Below are positions 53,544 to 64,000 of a DNA stretch of 64,000 nt, piece after piece. Within the stretch, counting starts at the first letter, position 1. Each line of letters starts with the position of its first letter. The translations under genes and the position numbers were made by a program. Source of the DNA: Mercurialis annua (lineage: Eukaryota > Streptophyta > Magnoliopsida > Malpighiales > Euphorbiaceae); assembly GCF_937616625.2 (NCBI RefSeq), contig NC_065576.1:34374628-34438627 (forward strand), in the 5' to 3' direction. The notes below the pieces were generated by a model, which saw nothing but the letters and a program-made list of their open reading frames with translations, was not told where the DNA came from and did no database searches.

Positions 53544-53736
53544 CCAATGGGAGTTGGTCCAAATGGTAAGCGGCTTGGTATCGCTTAAGCAAGGTCTCGG
53601 GTTCGAGTCCTTGTGAATGCAGAAAATTCCCACTAAAAGACTCACCCACCATGTCAGGTGCGCGACACGGGTCGGATCCGGATTAGTCAGGGCGAAGCCT
53701 TGGAAACCGGATGGGCTTACCAAAAAAAAAAATAGA
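53544..53736 (+). mobile_element. tRNA-derived SINE, ~193 bp
   Basis: Starts CCAATGGGAGTTGGTCCAAA, with an A box TGGTCCAAATGGTAAGC and a B box GGGTTCGAGTCC (53600-53611). The tRNA-unrelated body ends GGATGGGCTTACC plus an A tail. Flanked by the 9-bp duplication CAAAATAAA (53535-53543 and 53737-53745). The body resembles the widespread plant Au-type SINE by memory of its wording; the family is not confirmed. Confidence 0.8.
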
Positions 53737-53745
53737 CAAAATAAA

Positions 53746-54184
53746 ATTTACACATGAATTATTATAATATTTAATAATTGCTTATCACATTTATTGTTGT
53801 CACTTGTCATATTATAAGTGGTGCAAACTTATAATAACTGGTTACTATAAACTTTTTCCGAAGTTAATACATTTATTTTTGAATTGTATAAATTCCACTA
53901 CTCCTTCATACAAGATATGAAAGAACGTATATATTTGCACTTGTGCAGCAATTATACGTAATGTTGAGCGTGATCGGAGAGATTTTAAAAGATTTTCGTA
54001 TCTATATTTCGGCAACGCTCGCAACAAATAACATTTTCTAGTGTTTTTGAATATGAACAAATACAAGAGAGAAGAAAAGCTTCGGAAAAAGCTTTGGTTA
54101 CCCATACCAGAACTACAGCCACCAAAATAGCAAGACTTCATAAAACAAATAATAGGTTTATACAAAATGAGAATAATTTCTAAC
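53746..54184. other. Intergenic DNA, no gene recognised
   Basis: AT-rich with a 106-codon minus-strand open frame (53845-54165) that has no features of a known family and contains many rare, low-complexity stretches. It is probably chance or part of the copia fragment next to it. Confidence 0.3.
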
Positions 54185-54370
54185 TATAATAAGGGCTGAT
54201 ATGAGAAATACTATTGGGATCTGAATAATAGCATGGCAGATTTGTACCATACCATTTCTCAAATTGAAGGAAATGATAAAATGAACTCAAGTTTGGAAAG
54301 TTAGCTTGGAGATATATAGCCAATGGTTTTATAAATATATCTGCCAACAGTTGATGTGAGCGAACAAGTC
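54185..54370 (-). pseudogene. Fragment of the copia RNase H tail
   Basis: Minus-strand translation contains HQLLADIFIKPLA, matching the conserved copia ending (QLADxFTKxL), followed by ANFPNLSSF where a KLG(M)-type motif is usual. No other part of the element is seen nearby. Confidence 0.5.
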
Positions 54371-56821
54371 GGGTAACTTAATTTCCTAGCGACTTTTTCC
54401 CTCACGAAACAATATTCCGGGGATCAATCTCACTGACAGAACAGAGATCCAGCTTCTTCCCAACAACTCACTTACGGCTCAGCTTGTTAGTTGCTTCGAT
54501 GGTATTATCTTCAGCAATGATTATTTTTTTCTATGGGAAGCATGGTATGATGGTATGAGAAGTTGAGAGCTAAGTAACATCAACACTCTGCAATAATCAA
54601 ACCAACCAAACAACGGAACCAATAAATTCAATTGAATTTGACATTATATAAACTTAATTTCTTATTTCAGTAATTAAAAAACTAACAGAACTGGCTGATT
54701 CAGTTTGGCTCAGCTTCAAATGTACTGAATCCTATTAAATTCGATTTGGCTTGTTTAGGAAAAAAGAAATTTGTTTCAATTCAAACATGAATGTACATGC
54801 GCCCTAATTCTATGCAGTATTAATCTACGCAGTATCCATATGGAAGTAAACATCTAAAGCTCTAAAGGAAGGTAAAGCTTTAAAGGAAGGTAAAGCTCTA
54901 GGTGTTTACCTTCGCATCACAGAAATGGAGCTTACATGAATAGAAAGGCGAGGCTGCCATCTTTACTTCAAATCTAAGCAACAACTTGCTCAATATGATG
55001 TTTCTTAGGTTGTATCTACATTTATAATAGTGATACAGTTTTTGAGCTAAAAGATGATTGTCCAACTTTTCTAGCTCAACACAATATGCTGGGTGTTCCT
55101 ATATCTGATTCAGAAAATGCTGGAATCAAATAGAAAACAATAATTGAGGCGATATGAAGTTGTACTGGCCCCCGCAGGGTAACCTGAAAAAGACTGTTTT
55201 CAGTAAATTTAAGGACGGGTCTTTAATAAACATTAAGTTCTGGAAAAGTGGTAAGGAACCCCTAGGCCTTCAATTCTACAAAATTTCCTAACCTCCTTAA
55301 ACTCGCTAAACATATATGTACAACTGGTTCACAAAAGGAGTACATAACCTCGTGCCAAACTTAAGTTATCGTGTGAGTTGCCCTTTCTTATCTATGTGAT
55401 GCCATACCTTGCATTCGGTCTCTCATAGCAAAATCCTCCTGGTTGAGCAGCAACACATTGTAAATGGTTTTTTATAAATCAAGCACTTCAGTCCAGTTAC
55501 TTGAAAATTTGAGAAAAGTAACCACAAGAGATAAGGATGCTGATGCTGATGCTGATGCTGGCCTTATCTCTCTTATGTATTTGTTGCTCCTGAGAAAGAA
55601 GAACAAATAAAGTCAATATATGGTACAAGAGAAATATACTATGTCACTTCAGCATAACTTCAACGTATTTATTGCATCCATTTACGTATTCTATAAAAAT
55701 AAAGTAATGGAACTCGTTAACTGCACCAATTTGTGTAATTATAACTGCACCAATTTTTGTAATTAAATTGGAATTTAGAAACTTATCACTTCAGCATAAC
55801 TTCCCCACATTTGTATCGATTTTATCGATTTTATCACCAAGCTACAAACTGAGTGAGCTCCATGCTTCATAATTCAGAGCTTTCTGGCCTTTGTATCAGC
55901 ACACAAAGAATTTTTTGAGAGATGGCAACGATGATGAGATAAAACACTGATCATCAATTTTATCATTATTGTTATCCTTAAATTACAACAAACAATTTTG
56001 AAAAATTACACGTCACTCGAGGTACAAAGTAAAAGTACATGAGACCAATATCAAAGTTCAAAAGTAGGAGTAAAGTAATAAAGTGATTGAACTCTAATTT
56101 TTAATTTAGTTAAAGAAAACTTCAAAGTGTTAATTTTAGAGTGTCCAATATCTCAAGAATGTTCACAAGCTGGTACTAGGCTATGAGTTTCACCAGAAAT
56201 TGACAACTAACAATCCAAGAGAAAACCTTGTGAATAGGACATATATTTTATCTGACTAAGATAAAATAGATATAAATTGATAAAGTTCAGCAAGCAAAAG
56301 GAATCACAAGCTAATCCATTCTAAAGAGGTTAGAACACATTGATCAAAACCCATTACAAACACAATCATAAGCAAACATTAAGAGCCTGTATCATGACCA
56401 TTTAAATTTGGTAGCATTATCTCTAAGAAAACAATTGTTTACTTCTGTCTCCTATGCTAAGAAACTATCAGACAGAGTACAAAACACAAAATTACCTTTC
56501 AAAAGCTCCAAATTAATTTATGGGAGACAAGTTGTCTATGTCTAGAATTTACAGAACAGAATTCCAGCATATCAAGATGCTCAAACTATATGCCAGGTAA
56601 TCACGACTTCTTCAATGTCTTTCAAATTTAATGCCATTTTAATTTGATTTACAAAACTTTCATGATAACATGTGAAAATATTAAAAAACAATTGAAATAG
56701 ATATCCAAGATTGATATAAAATTAAGGGAAAAATAAAGTATCATCAAAGTAGACAGTGTCTAACAGTCTCCTATTTTCCTCAACATACCTTAATCACTAG
56801 AAAGTTATTTTTGAATGCAGG
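54371..56821. other. Long non-coding stretch between the GATA relic and the second DUF604 gene
   Basis: No coding recognised. Small features: GGAAGGTAAAGCT repeated at about 54868-54900, and a GATGCT microsatellite (four units) at 55536-55560. A phrase ACTGCACCAATTT(G/T)TGTAATT occurs twice at 55718-55764. It may include 3' untranslated or regulatory sequence, but nothing shows it. Confidence 0.35.
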
Positions 56822-57381
56822 CATAGTTATTAAAGGTGAAAGAGACCGGGGTCTCTAGAGCCTGAGGCGAAAGGCAATGCAAGGTCTTTTGGAAAAAAGG
56901 CGACTAAAAAAAATTAAAAATATATATGCAAAGTACTATGATCATAAACCTCATTTATATTTAAAATTATAAATTTAAAACTTAAGAAAAGACAAAGTCA
57001 AAGCCTATTGAGTGAAGAAGAGGAAATAGTATCGTATCACGTGACTCTTAGCTTTCTTCTTTTTTTGTATTTTTGCTTGTCTTGTTAAACGTGATTTAAA
57101 TAGAGTTAAATAAAGTTAACTTTCAAGTTATCAGATTAAATTTTCTGTAAGTGAGTGTTGGCTACAGCATAGGTGGTTTTTTAAGAGTTTATTTTTAATA
57201 AAACTCCTTTAACAGGCACGCATGTCAAAATCAAGTCAAAATTAATGTTTTATTTCATAAAGAAATAAAACAGGCCCGCATGTCACAGAGGCATGCCTTG
57301 CTTCACGGCAAAGGCGGCGGGAGAGGCTCCTTGGCCATCGCCTGAGGGGCCTCTCCCCTAGGCGCGCCTTTAATAACTATG
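56822..57381. mobile_element. hAT-like MITE, 560 bp
   Basis: Perfect 8-bp flanking duplication AATGCAGG (56814-56821 and 57382-57389). Terminal inverted repeats CATAGTTATTAAAGG are identical at both ends for 15 bases, and the subterminal arms are GC-rich (GGGGTCTCTAGAGCC; CTTGGCCATCGCCTGAGGGG). No coding. Confidence 0.88.
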
Positions 57382-58300
57382 AATGCAGGCATGACCAAAG
57401 CTTACATGACCCCACATCATCATTTTCTTATTCAAGTCTCCCCATTTCCAGAATACGCAATAATAATTTCTCAAATTAAAAAAATCATTCATAGTTCTAT
57501 CTTCTATTAATTAATCAAGCATTAGCAGTTTGAGACCGCTCATTGTATTCCAGAGCATACAAGACTTCTATGACACAGACATGGGAATTACTCAAGAGGG
57601 TTTCAATACTATTTTTTTGTCATAATCAAAGTGCACAATGTTGATTATAAGAATTTGAAATGAAATGGATGTCAAAACATAAGACTAAAATTTATGGCAA
57701 TTGCAAATGGTACATCTTGTTGGTGGATAGTTATCACTGTTGCTATGATTAAGGAGGTCAAGCAAATATTGAATGAAAATGTGCCAGACTAGGAAAGAGT
57801 ACATAAAATTCGGACAAACAAAAAATTGATGGGGACTATAATTTTTCTTTTGAAACCTAAACCTAAATTCACAAGAATTTCAATTTTAAGGATCAGAGTC
57901 AAATAAAAATTAGTCTCACAACGAGAAGTATACCCGAAGGTAAGGTAAGGCAACTCAGATAACAATTTATCAATGACGACGACAAGTAATGCATTAATAT
58001 TTTAGAAATACTTCCTGTCAAATTTATTTCTAATATGACAAGTGAGTTAACTTATGTCTCAAACAAATGTGACATGAGGCAGCTATTCAACGAGTAAAAG
58101 TTATTAATCAACTAAAATAAACTATGCAGCAATTCATGAATTTGAAGATAAAACCAACAATTGAAAACAAAAGGAAAATGAACCCAAGGACATCCATAAC
58201 TAAAAGACTTACCCAGACAACCGATCAAAACTGATTCCAATTTGGAGAACTTAATGTGTCTGCTCTTTGTACAGCAGCTATTGCCCATGGTAGGCTGCAA
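57382..58300. other. Downstream flank of the second DUF604 gene
   Basis: AT-rich, no gene recognised. The part nearest 58300 should contain the 3' untranslated region of the minus-strand gene. Confidence 0.35.
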
Positions 58301-60308
58301 TTAGTAACGCATAGAAATCAGTTCGTCAACGCCACATTTCCTAATGTTGATGATCATGGACTCATTAAATGTGGGAGAAATGTCACAGCATTGTCGACGA
58401 GGAACCTTCATCTGAATTAACAGTAAAGCAACTGTCAAAAGATGACTCATGCATAAATGAGTAGAATTATAAACAAAAATAAGCAAACCAAATAGCTAAC
58501 TTAGTTTAACCCAGAACATCCAACAAATACCTGTTCACCGTCAGGCTGTACATTTTGCGCAAATACTTTGATATAGTCAAGGTTCTTAATGGCTTTAGCT
58601 GTAGGGCAATTTCCAATACTGTATCTGGTGTAATTGCTCAAAACACCATTACTAACAGATGCAACACTTTCCATAAAGAAGACAGGTGGTCTTTTACATA
58701 GATCCCTAGGATAATCTCTAGTATTGAACATAAAACGACTATACTCAATATTTGAACCTCTCCTCCATGGTCTGAAGGTCTTCTGTAAGGAAAGGAGATC
58801 CTGAAGATATTCATCGCCTTCAAACACCTGAATAGAATAGCCCCAAGCAACTTTAACCGTTAATAAATGTTTACGGTCATAGCATACAGTTTGCTGCAAA
58901 ATCCTGTTAGGGTCCACATTTGCAGCTTTAAAAAGGTGCTTTACAGCTTGAATCTTGGTCATTTCAGGAAAGATCGGGTCTGCAGCATCTAAGTGATGAA
59001 GAGACAGCAAAGGGGACAAAGGATGGGCAGAAAGCATGCCAAACAAATTCCCGCGCATATCAACCTAACAGAAATTACAAAAAATGAGCAAATTGTCATG
59101 GACAACAAACTGAAACTAAACAGATATAAAATAGAAACAGACAATTAGAAGAACATACATTCAGCTCAATCAAATTCAAAATACATTCTACAAAAAATAA
59201 GAGTCAGTTACCAACATCACCCAGTTATCAAGTTAGTAAAACATAAAGTAAGAAGTAAATCAGTAACAAAGAAGTAAACTATACCATATCTGGACAGACA
59301 AACAAAGAAACACAGTATAACCCACCAATTTGTACGACCTTCCATTTCCGTCCTTGCATGTCAAATTTTCATTTGTTCAATTCCTTTCCATAAATGTATA
59401 GCTAAATAAACAACTATTAATCTCTCCGCTCGTCACATCACGCGGTACAATAATGTGGATTAATATCAAACTAAATCTAACTGGAACATGAAAATTTAAA
59501 ATAAAAGTTTAGAAATTTATACCTGATGAAAGCCAGGTTCATGAGTCAAGCCAACACCCAATTCAGCCAAGCAAGAAAAAACCCTAGCATCACTACCATA
59601 CAAGTGAGCGTACCGAATCAAACACAAATCCAAAACCCTAGCAACAACTTTACCTAACGAATAACTAATCACAAACCCACCCCCACCAAACCCCATATCA
59701 AACGAATTCTTCAAATTCTGTTCATAACTCTCCGAATTACTCCCTATATAATACCACTGCTCATGGTCATAAAACGACAGCGTTCTCACCAAATTCTCCA
59801 CAAAAAACACCGTATCATCGTCGCCAAACACTAACCACCTCACCTCCTCTAGATTCATATCCACCGCCTCTTTCACCACACGCGCCACCCGAATCGCGGA
59901 CCTCAGCCCGCCTTTAAACGTGTAGGGGAACCGGGAGGTGTCCTTAGAAATGATGACCGGAGGGAGCGTGGGGTCCACAAACGACACGTTGGCGTCGAGG
60001 AAAGCGAACGCGCGCGTGGTTTTGGAGTTGTACCAGAGGCGGAGGTAGGGTGCACGGGGAGAGAAGGAGGAGGAGGATGAGGCGACGGAGAAGAGGAGGT
60101 GGCGGCGGTTGAGGGGAGAAGCGGGGGAGGTAGTGGAGCGTGTGAAGGACGCGCGGGGAGGAGAGTGGAAAAGGAGGTGGAGGATTATGAGAGCGGAGAG
60201 TGCTAAGAGAAGATCTTTGAGACGAGAAGGGGTTAAAATTAGGGTTTTGCAAGATCGCATTTTGGTAGCGGCGGAATTACTGCGTCTGCGTTTTCTGTTA
60301 TGGTGCAT
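58301..60308 (-). CDS. DUF604 family glycosyltransferase (fringe-like), second paralogue
   Basis: Exons 60308-59523, 59064-58531 and 58411-58301 join at phase-0 GT-AG introns (donors CATCAG/GTATAA and GAACAG/GTATTT; acceptors TCTGTTAG and TTAATTCAG), giving 476 aa. Layout equals the gene at 46425-49149: an Arg/Lys-rich cytosolic tail, a membrane anchor (about 33-47), a Ser/Pro-rich stem, VFGDDDTVFF (Asp163-165), FGGGGFVISY, LAELGVGLTHEPGFHQ at the exon 1 end, then the DUF604 half with PLSPLLSLHHL and RRQCCD near the C-terminus. Intron positions are conserved exactly between the two. The stem lacks part of the region seen in the other copy. Exon 1 is notably GC-rich. Golgi glycosyltransferase by family; substrate unknown. 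Confidence 0.9.
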
Positions 60309-60699
60309 GTTATTTAAAGAGCAGAAACGGTGTCGTTTGGAGCTTGGTGTCAGTTATTTCTGTCACCATTGCTGCTGCATGAAGAAATATTTTTGGATAA
60401 GGAGAGAAGATGGTGATGAATTAGTTCAGTTCACTCTGTGTAGCTCAAACGAATTAAAAGAAAAACAAATTATTATAAAACTCTTCATATTTGTCATGAT
60501 TCACATTTTAATTTCTCTTTTTTTATTATCAAATTGTATGGTCCTACTTTTTTTTTCTGTCAATGATTTAGTTCTTCCGTTAGTCAACCGAGTCAACACT
60601 ATATGGTCCCCCACTTTGTTTCTCTCAGCGATTTCATTTTTCGTTTTTGTTTTTGTCTATTGTTTTTTTAAGTGTTATCAAAGGTTATTTTAAAAAGTA
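60309..60699. other. Upstream region of the second DUF604 gene
   Basis: Expected promoter region of the minus-strand gene. The first 100 bases upstream of the ATG are of mixed composition, after which the DNA is T-rich on the plus strand. No clear TATA box. An open frame on the plus strand through 60109-60693 is antisense to exon 1 and not considered a gene. Confidence 0.35.
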
Positions 60700-61310
60700 G
60701 GCTTAATTTCTTAAAAAAACCTCAACTTGTAATTTTTTGTTCGTTTATATCCTGACCTTGTAAAATCACCATTTGTACAAATTTTGGATTTTTATGTTTC
60801 ATCCCTACACAAAAATATTAAATTGTACTCTTTTTTTTTAGAAAAGAGTTTAAAACATACTTTTTTCTATTTTAAAAAAATACAAATAAATCCTTAAACT
60901 TCAAAAATAATCAAATACATCTAAATAATTAATTAATTTTTTTAATTTTATAAAATAAAAAAAAATAAAAAAAATTACTATTATTTTAAATTTTTTGTAG
61001 GAAATATTTTATAAAAAAATTAAAAAAAATCGGAAATACCTTTGAAAAAAATTAAAAAAAATTATTATAATTTTTAATTTTTTGAAGAAGATGGTATTTT
61101 TGAACTATTAATAACATTAATGTCTAATTAGTATATAAGTAAAAAATGAAAGATTTTTTAAACTCTTTTTCAAATGAAAAGAGTACAATTTGATGTTTTT
61201 TGATATAGATGAAACATAAAAACTCAAAAATTGGGTACAAATGATGTTTTTTCAATATCAGGGTATAAACAAAAGAAATACAAAGTGGGGCTTTTTTAAA
61301 GAATTAAGTC
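60700..61310. mobile_element. Mutator-like MITE, 611 bp
   Basis: Perfect 9-bp flanking duplication TAAAAAGTA (60691-60699 and 61311-61319). Inverted arms begin GGCTTAATTTCTTAAAAAAA (left) and GACTTAATTCTTTAAAAAAG (right, reverse strand) and extend for more than 100 bases. The interior is A/T-rich. Confidence 0.88.
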
Positions 61311-61319
61311 TAAAAAGTA

Positions 61320-62330
61320 TAAATCTCACATGAAAAGTTTAACCAACTCTTTAAATTTTAGAGGATACTCTATTTTCTTTAAACTTTACAAAATCATATA
61401 TCCAAAAGGTTCTAATTTCAAGCGTGCTTTTTTAATGTTCTCTTTTCAATTATACGCTCTTTTCTAAACCTTTTTATCAAGGTGTCTACTTGTAGACACC
61501 TATTTTTCGGAGTGATAAAAAAACTGAAGCGTCGAATGATGATTTCTAAAGAAATCTGTCAGGGTGACGAGCTTTCAATTTGCTTGCTGGAATCTTAGAA
61601 GACGTAATCTATGCACAGCTGCAAATTTAGAGGATTAAACACAATTAAGCGTAAATAGTCCATAAAAATCCAAAGAGATTGTAATCTGAGTCCAGAAATT
61701 GGACTAATTGCAATGTCTTATAAGTTTATGGGCCAATTTGCAAGTTTTACGGACTGGACCATAATCAAACCTATAGGGTCTTAGTAGCCGTTTTGACGCT
61801 TTTAGGCATCAAAATAGACTTTTAACATCTTTTTAATTAGCTAGTAAGTCCAAATCCGAAAATTAAAAGAAAAATTAATTAAATAGATTTTAAAACTAAT
61901 CCTAATACTTCATGCCATATCACTTAACAGTTTAAATCCTAGAAGACTCTAAGCTAACCTAGGTCACCCATTCTCCTATAAATACAGCCTTAAACCAGTC
62001 TGATTAAAGGTGACACACAAACCATAGAAATTAAGAAGCAAAAATCCCCCCCATTAGCATAGCATAACCGAATTCTACACCTCACACACACACAAAATCA
62101 CATCCATTTTGGTCCTAAAAACACGTGTTGATTCTGCAAGAACACAACATCCGCACGGATTTGAAGCTGGATTCCGCATCCACTACGCCAGCAAACGAGC
62201 CAAGAACTCAGACCGGTAGTTCAGAGGACCGCTTGATACAAAATAAAACACAAACACCTATCTATTGCAGCTCTAGAAGTAAAACATTGTATTTTACATA
62301 CTTTTAAAAATATAGATTTCTGGAAGAAGG
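61320..62330 (+). repeat. Possible LTR-like segment
   Basis: At 61488 the sequence TGTAGACACCTATTTTTCGG resembles the start of several plant gypsy LTRs. A TATA-like CTATAAATAC lies at 61976-61985, followed by mixed sequence with CA-rich tracts. I found neither a partner LTR nor a target duplication, so this is a suggestion only. Confidence 0.3.
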
Positions 62331-62570
62331 ATAGAAGTTTGTTGCTCCAAAAGTTCTTTTCACCTGAGAAGAAAAATTGTGAGGGGTCAGTATGCGGGAA
62401 TATACTGAGTGAGTTCATATATTTACTAATAAGTATTTATATAAAACATAAAATAATGCAATAGCGTTTAAATCACGTGTAGCCAAGTACAAGATCCGAT
62501 TGAAACCCTAATTCTCGAACATCCCAAACGTATATAATCAAATCACACTGATCCAAATCGTCCGGCCCCG

Positions 62571-62692
62571 GGATAACTCAACTGCGTCAGCCGCGACCAA
62601 CCTCTTAATCCCAAGTTGTGGGCCCCAGGATAACTAAACCGAGTTCAACCCACTAGATACGGGTCTTGGCATAACTCAACCGAGTTCAACCT
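62571..62692. repeat. Diverged short tandem repeats with GATAACTCAAC / GAGTTCAACC
   Basis: Three spaced copies of (G)GATAACTCAAC or GATAACTAAACCGAG followed by GTT/AGTTCAACC lie at 62571-62692, with CCCCGGG/GGGCCCC next to the first two. ACTCAACCGAGTT in the copies is a short palindrome. Confidence 0.6.
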
Positions 62693-63322
62693 CGTATCTG
62701 CTATTCATATATCCAACTTCCATATTCGTATTCATAATCAAATTCACAACTGTAATAAATCGTATCTGGTGATCACGTAGTCCTATTGATGCCCAATAGG
62801 TAGCACGTTCCATCGGATCAATACTGGTTTTAAACCAACATGTATGCAATTCATATAAAGAATTCCCATTCAAATCAAACATAAAGCAATATAAAACATT
62901 TGCTTATAAACAGTGCTCATTTAAATACTTTAAAAGTAAATAATTATAAACTCACAGAAAACACTATTCAAAATACTTCGATGCTCAGAAACGTCAAGCT
63001 TCCCGAGCTCCTGTCCAGCTGCTTCTTGCCTCGCCGGATCTAAAACGATTTCAAAACAATTGACTCACATCAGAATCCTATTCTAGGATTGATTCTAGAC
63101 TCGAGACATAACACACTACTGTTATTAACCGTCGTGCTTCTCACGTGTTCAATTCCGATAAACGGCTTCTAACTAGTTCGGTTTGCCAATCTCTTTTCTG
63201 AATTGATTCTTAATTAACCTCGTTAGGTCAAACAACTCAACTTATTTGATAACTAATCGATTCCGATAACTCTACGCGAAAACGGGACTAGATTCGAAAA
63301 TAGAGCGATTGGGTGAATTGGT

Positions 63323-63428
63323 GTGCGAGCGCACGTCTCACTGTGCGTTCGCACATCAGACTGTAAGTTCGCACAGTCCTGCTGTGCGAGCGCACAGGGT
63401 GCTGTGCGTTCGCACAGTTGAACTGTGC
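63323..63428. repeat. Array of near-palindromic GTGCG-NN-CGCAC 12-mers
   Basis: Copies start at 63323 (GTGCGAGCGCAC), 63343 (GTGCGTTCGCAC), 63363 (GTAAGTTCGCAC), 63384 (GTGCGAGCGCAC), 63404 (GTGCGTTCGCAC) and a partial one at 63425. Spacing is 20, 20, 21, 20 and 21 bp, about two turns of the helix. The GA/TT core alternates. CpG-rich within AT-rich DNA. Confidence 0.9.
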
Positions 63429-64000
63429 TACTCATAGTATGAGTTTTCAACCCCGATTCGATTTTCGACGTGCTTCTGATTTACCAAACGTTCTAAGTCA
63501 ATCCCGCAATGCTCAATAACATCGGAAACTCAAGATTCATGCTTAAAACGTCGAATTCAAACTCAAAATTGCTAAAACGATAAAACCGCTCGATCATCCT
63601 AAACTTTAACTCAATATATTATCAAATTCATCCATTAAAAAGGCGAAACGTCAAGCTTACCGTGATTTCGCATCGAAATACGATCGATTCGAGCTATATA
63701 TCGTCGAAAACGGACGAGAAACGGAGATTGGGCGTGAGATCGATGATCTGATCGATGAAATGGGGAAGATGATGTTTAAGGCTTCTGGATGATTCTTAAG
63801 GAATCATAATCCTTATATATAACTGGCTAAATTGCACTTTGTTCTTTGGAATTTTCAAAAAGTTGCAATTTAGTCCAAAATTTATTCGCGTCCAAATTTT
63901 AAACGGTCTCCAATTGACTCGAAACTTTTACCATAATTAATATAAAATATTTTGCGGACTTTGGCGAAATAATTATTAACTCGTGATTTATATTTTATTT

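Larger units (their letters stand above)
62331..64000 (-). mobile_element. Probable Tekay/Del-type gypsy leader and LTR, running off the window
   Basis: Composition and phrases such as GTGAGGGGTCAGTATGCGGG, repeated (GG)ATAACTCAACCGAGTTCAACC-like units (62571-62690) and the GTGCG-N2-CGCAC array (63323-63428) resemble minus-strand leader/LTR sequence of Tekay-type elements. No coding is seen and the expected terminal TGTAATACCCC would lie beyond 64000. Recognition rests on general familiarity, not on alignment. Confidence 0.35.

Noticed and set aside
53544..53660. Possible tRNA gene from A and B boxes
   Set aside because: No cloverleaf is formed after the B box, and a SINE body, A tail and target duplication are present.
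60109..60693. 194-codon plus-strand ORF near the second DUF604 gene
   Set aside because: Its first part is the antisense shadow of the GC-rich exon 1 and the remainder is T-rich promoter DNA.

Overview
This window is nuclear DNA from a flowering plant, most likely a eudicot. It is AT-rich, its genes have short GT-AG introns, and it carries two DUF26 (Gnk2) secretory proteins, two plant DUF604 glycosyltransferases, a GATA-factor relic and a dense mix of plant transposons (Ty1/copia, Ty3/gypsy Tat and Tekay types, LINE, SINE, hAT, Mutator-like and CACTA-like). I cannot name the species from sequence alone.

Only four cellular genes look intact, and they form two tandem paralogue pairs, all on the minus strand. 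The first pair encodes cysteine-rich repeat secretory proteins (867-1589 and 21342-22064). These are single-exon, 240 aa each and about 80 % identical by eye, and they were pushed apart by roughly 20 kb of transposon insertions. The second pair encodes DUF604 fringe-like glycosyltransferases (46425-49149 and 58301-60308). I assembled each from three exons with matching phase-0 splice sites, giving 473 and 476 aa. A broken GATA transcription factor (52862-53365) lies between them.

The rest is layered transposon sequence. At 2.2-13.4 kb an old minus-strand Tat-type gypsy element holds a hAT-like MITE, which itself contains a Mutator-like MITE. The LTR of the old element was then split by a young, full-length copia element (7233-13093, target-site duplication ACTTC, intact 1312-aa polyprotein). 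At 14-20.6 kb lie a SINE, a heavily frameshifted Tekay-type gypsy polyprotein and LINE fragments. At 22.6-27.4 kb lie a TRIM-like element, an internally deleted copia element and two MITEs.

At 30024-40811 sits a full-length Tat-type gypsy element with 591-bp LTRs differing at about five sites and target-site duplication ATACT. Its gag-pol is broken by two single-base deletions and three stop codons. Downstream of pol it carries an antisense gene that I could assemble as three exons (about 791 codons). It has a Transposase_28-like region, NLS-like clusters and a long coiled coil, with one premature TGA. This element landed inside the remains of a Mutator-like element whose MURA-like start (+ strand, 29.3 kb) and Ulp1-like end (- strand, 41.2 kb) face each other.

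From 43 to 46 kb there is a 5'-truncated LINE and a three-deep nest of TIR elements. The window ends (61.5-64 kb) in sequence that looks like LTR and leader DNA of another gypsy element, including a GC-rich array of near-palindromic 12-mers spaced 20-21 bp apart.
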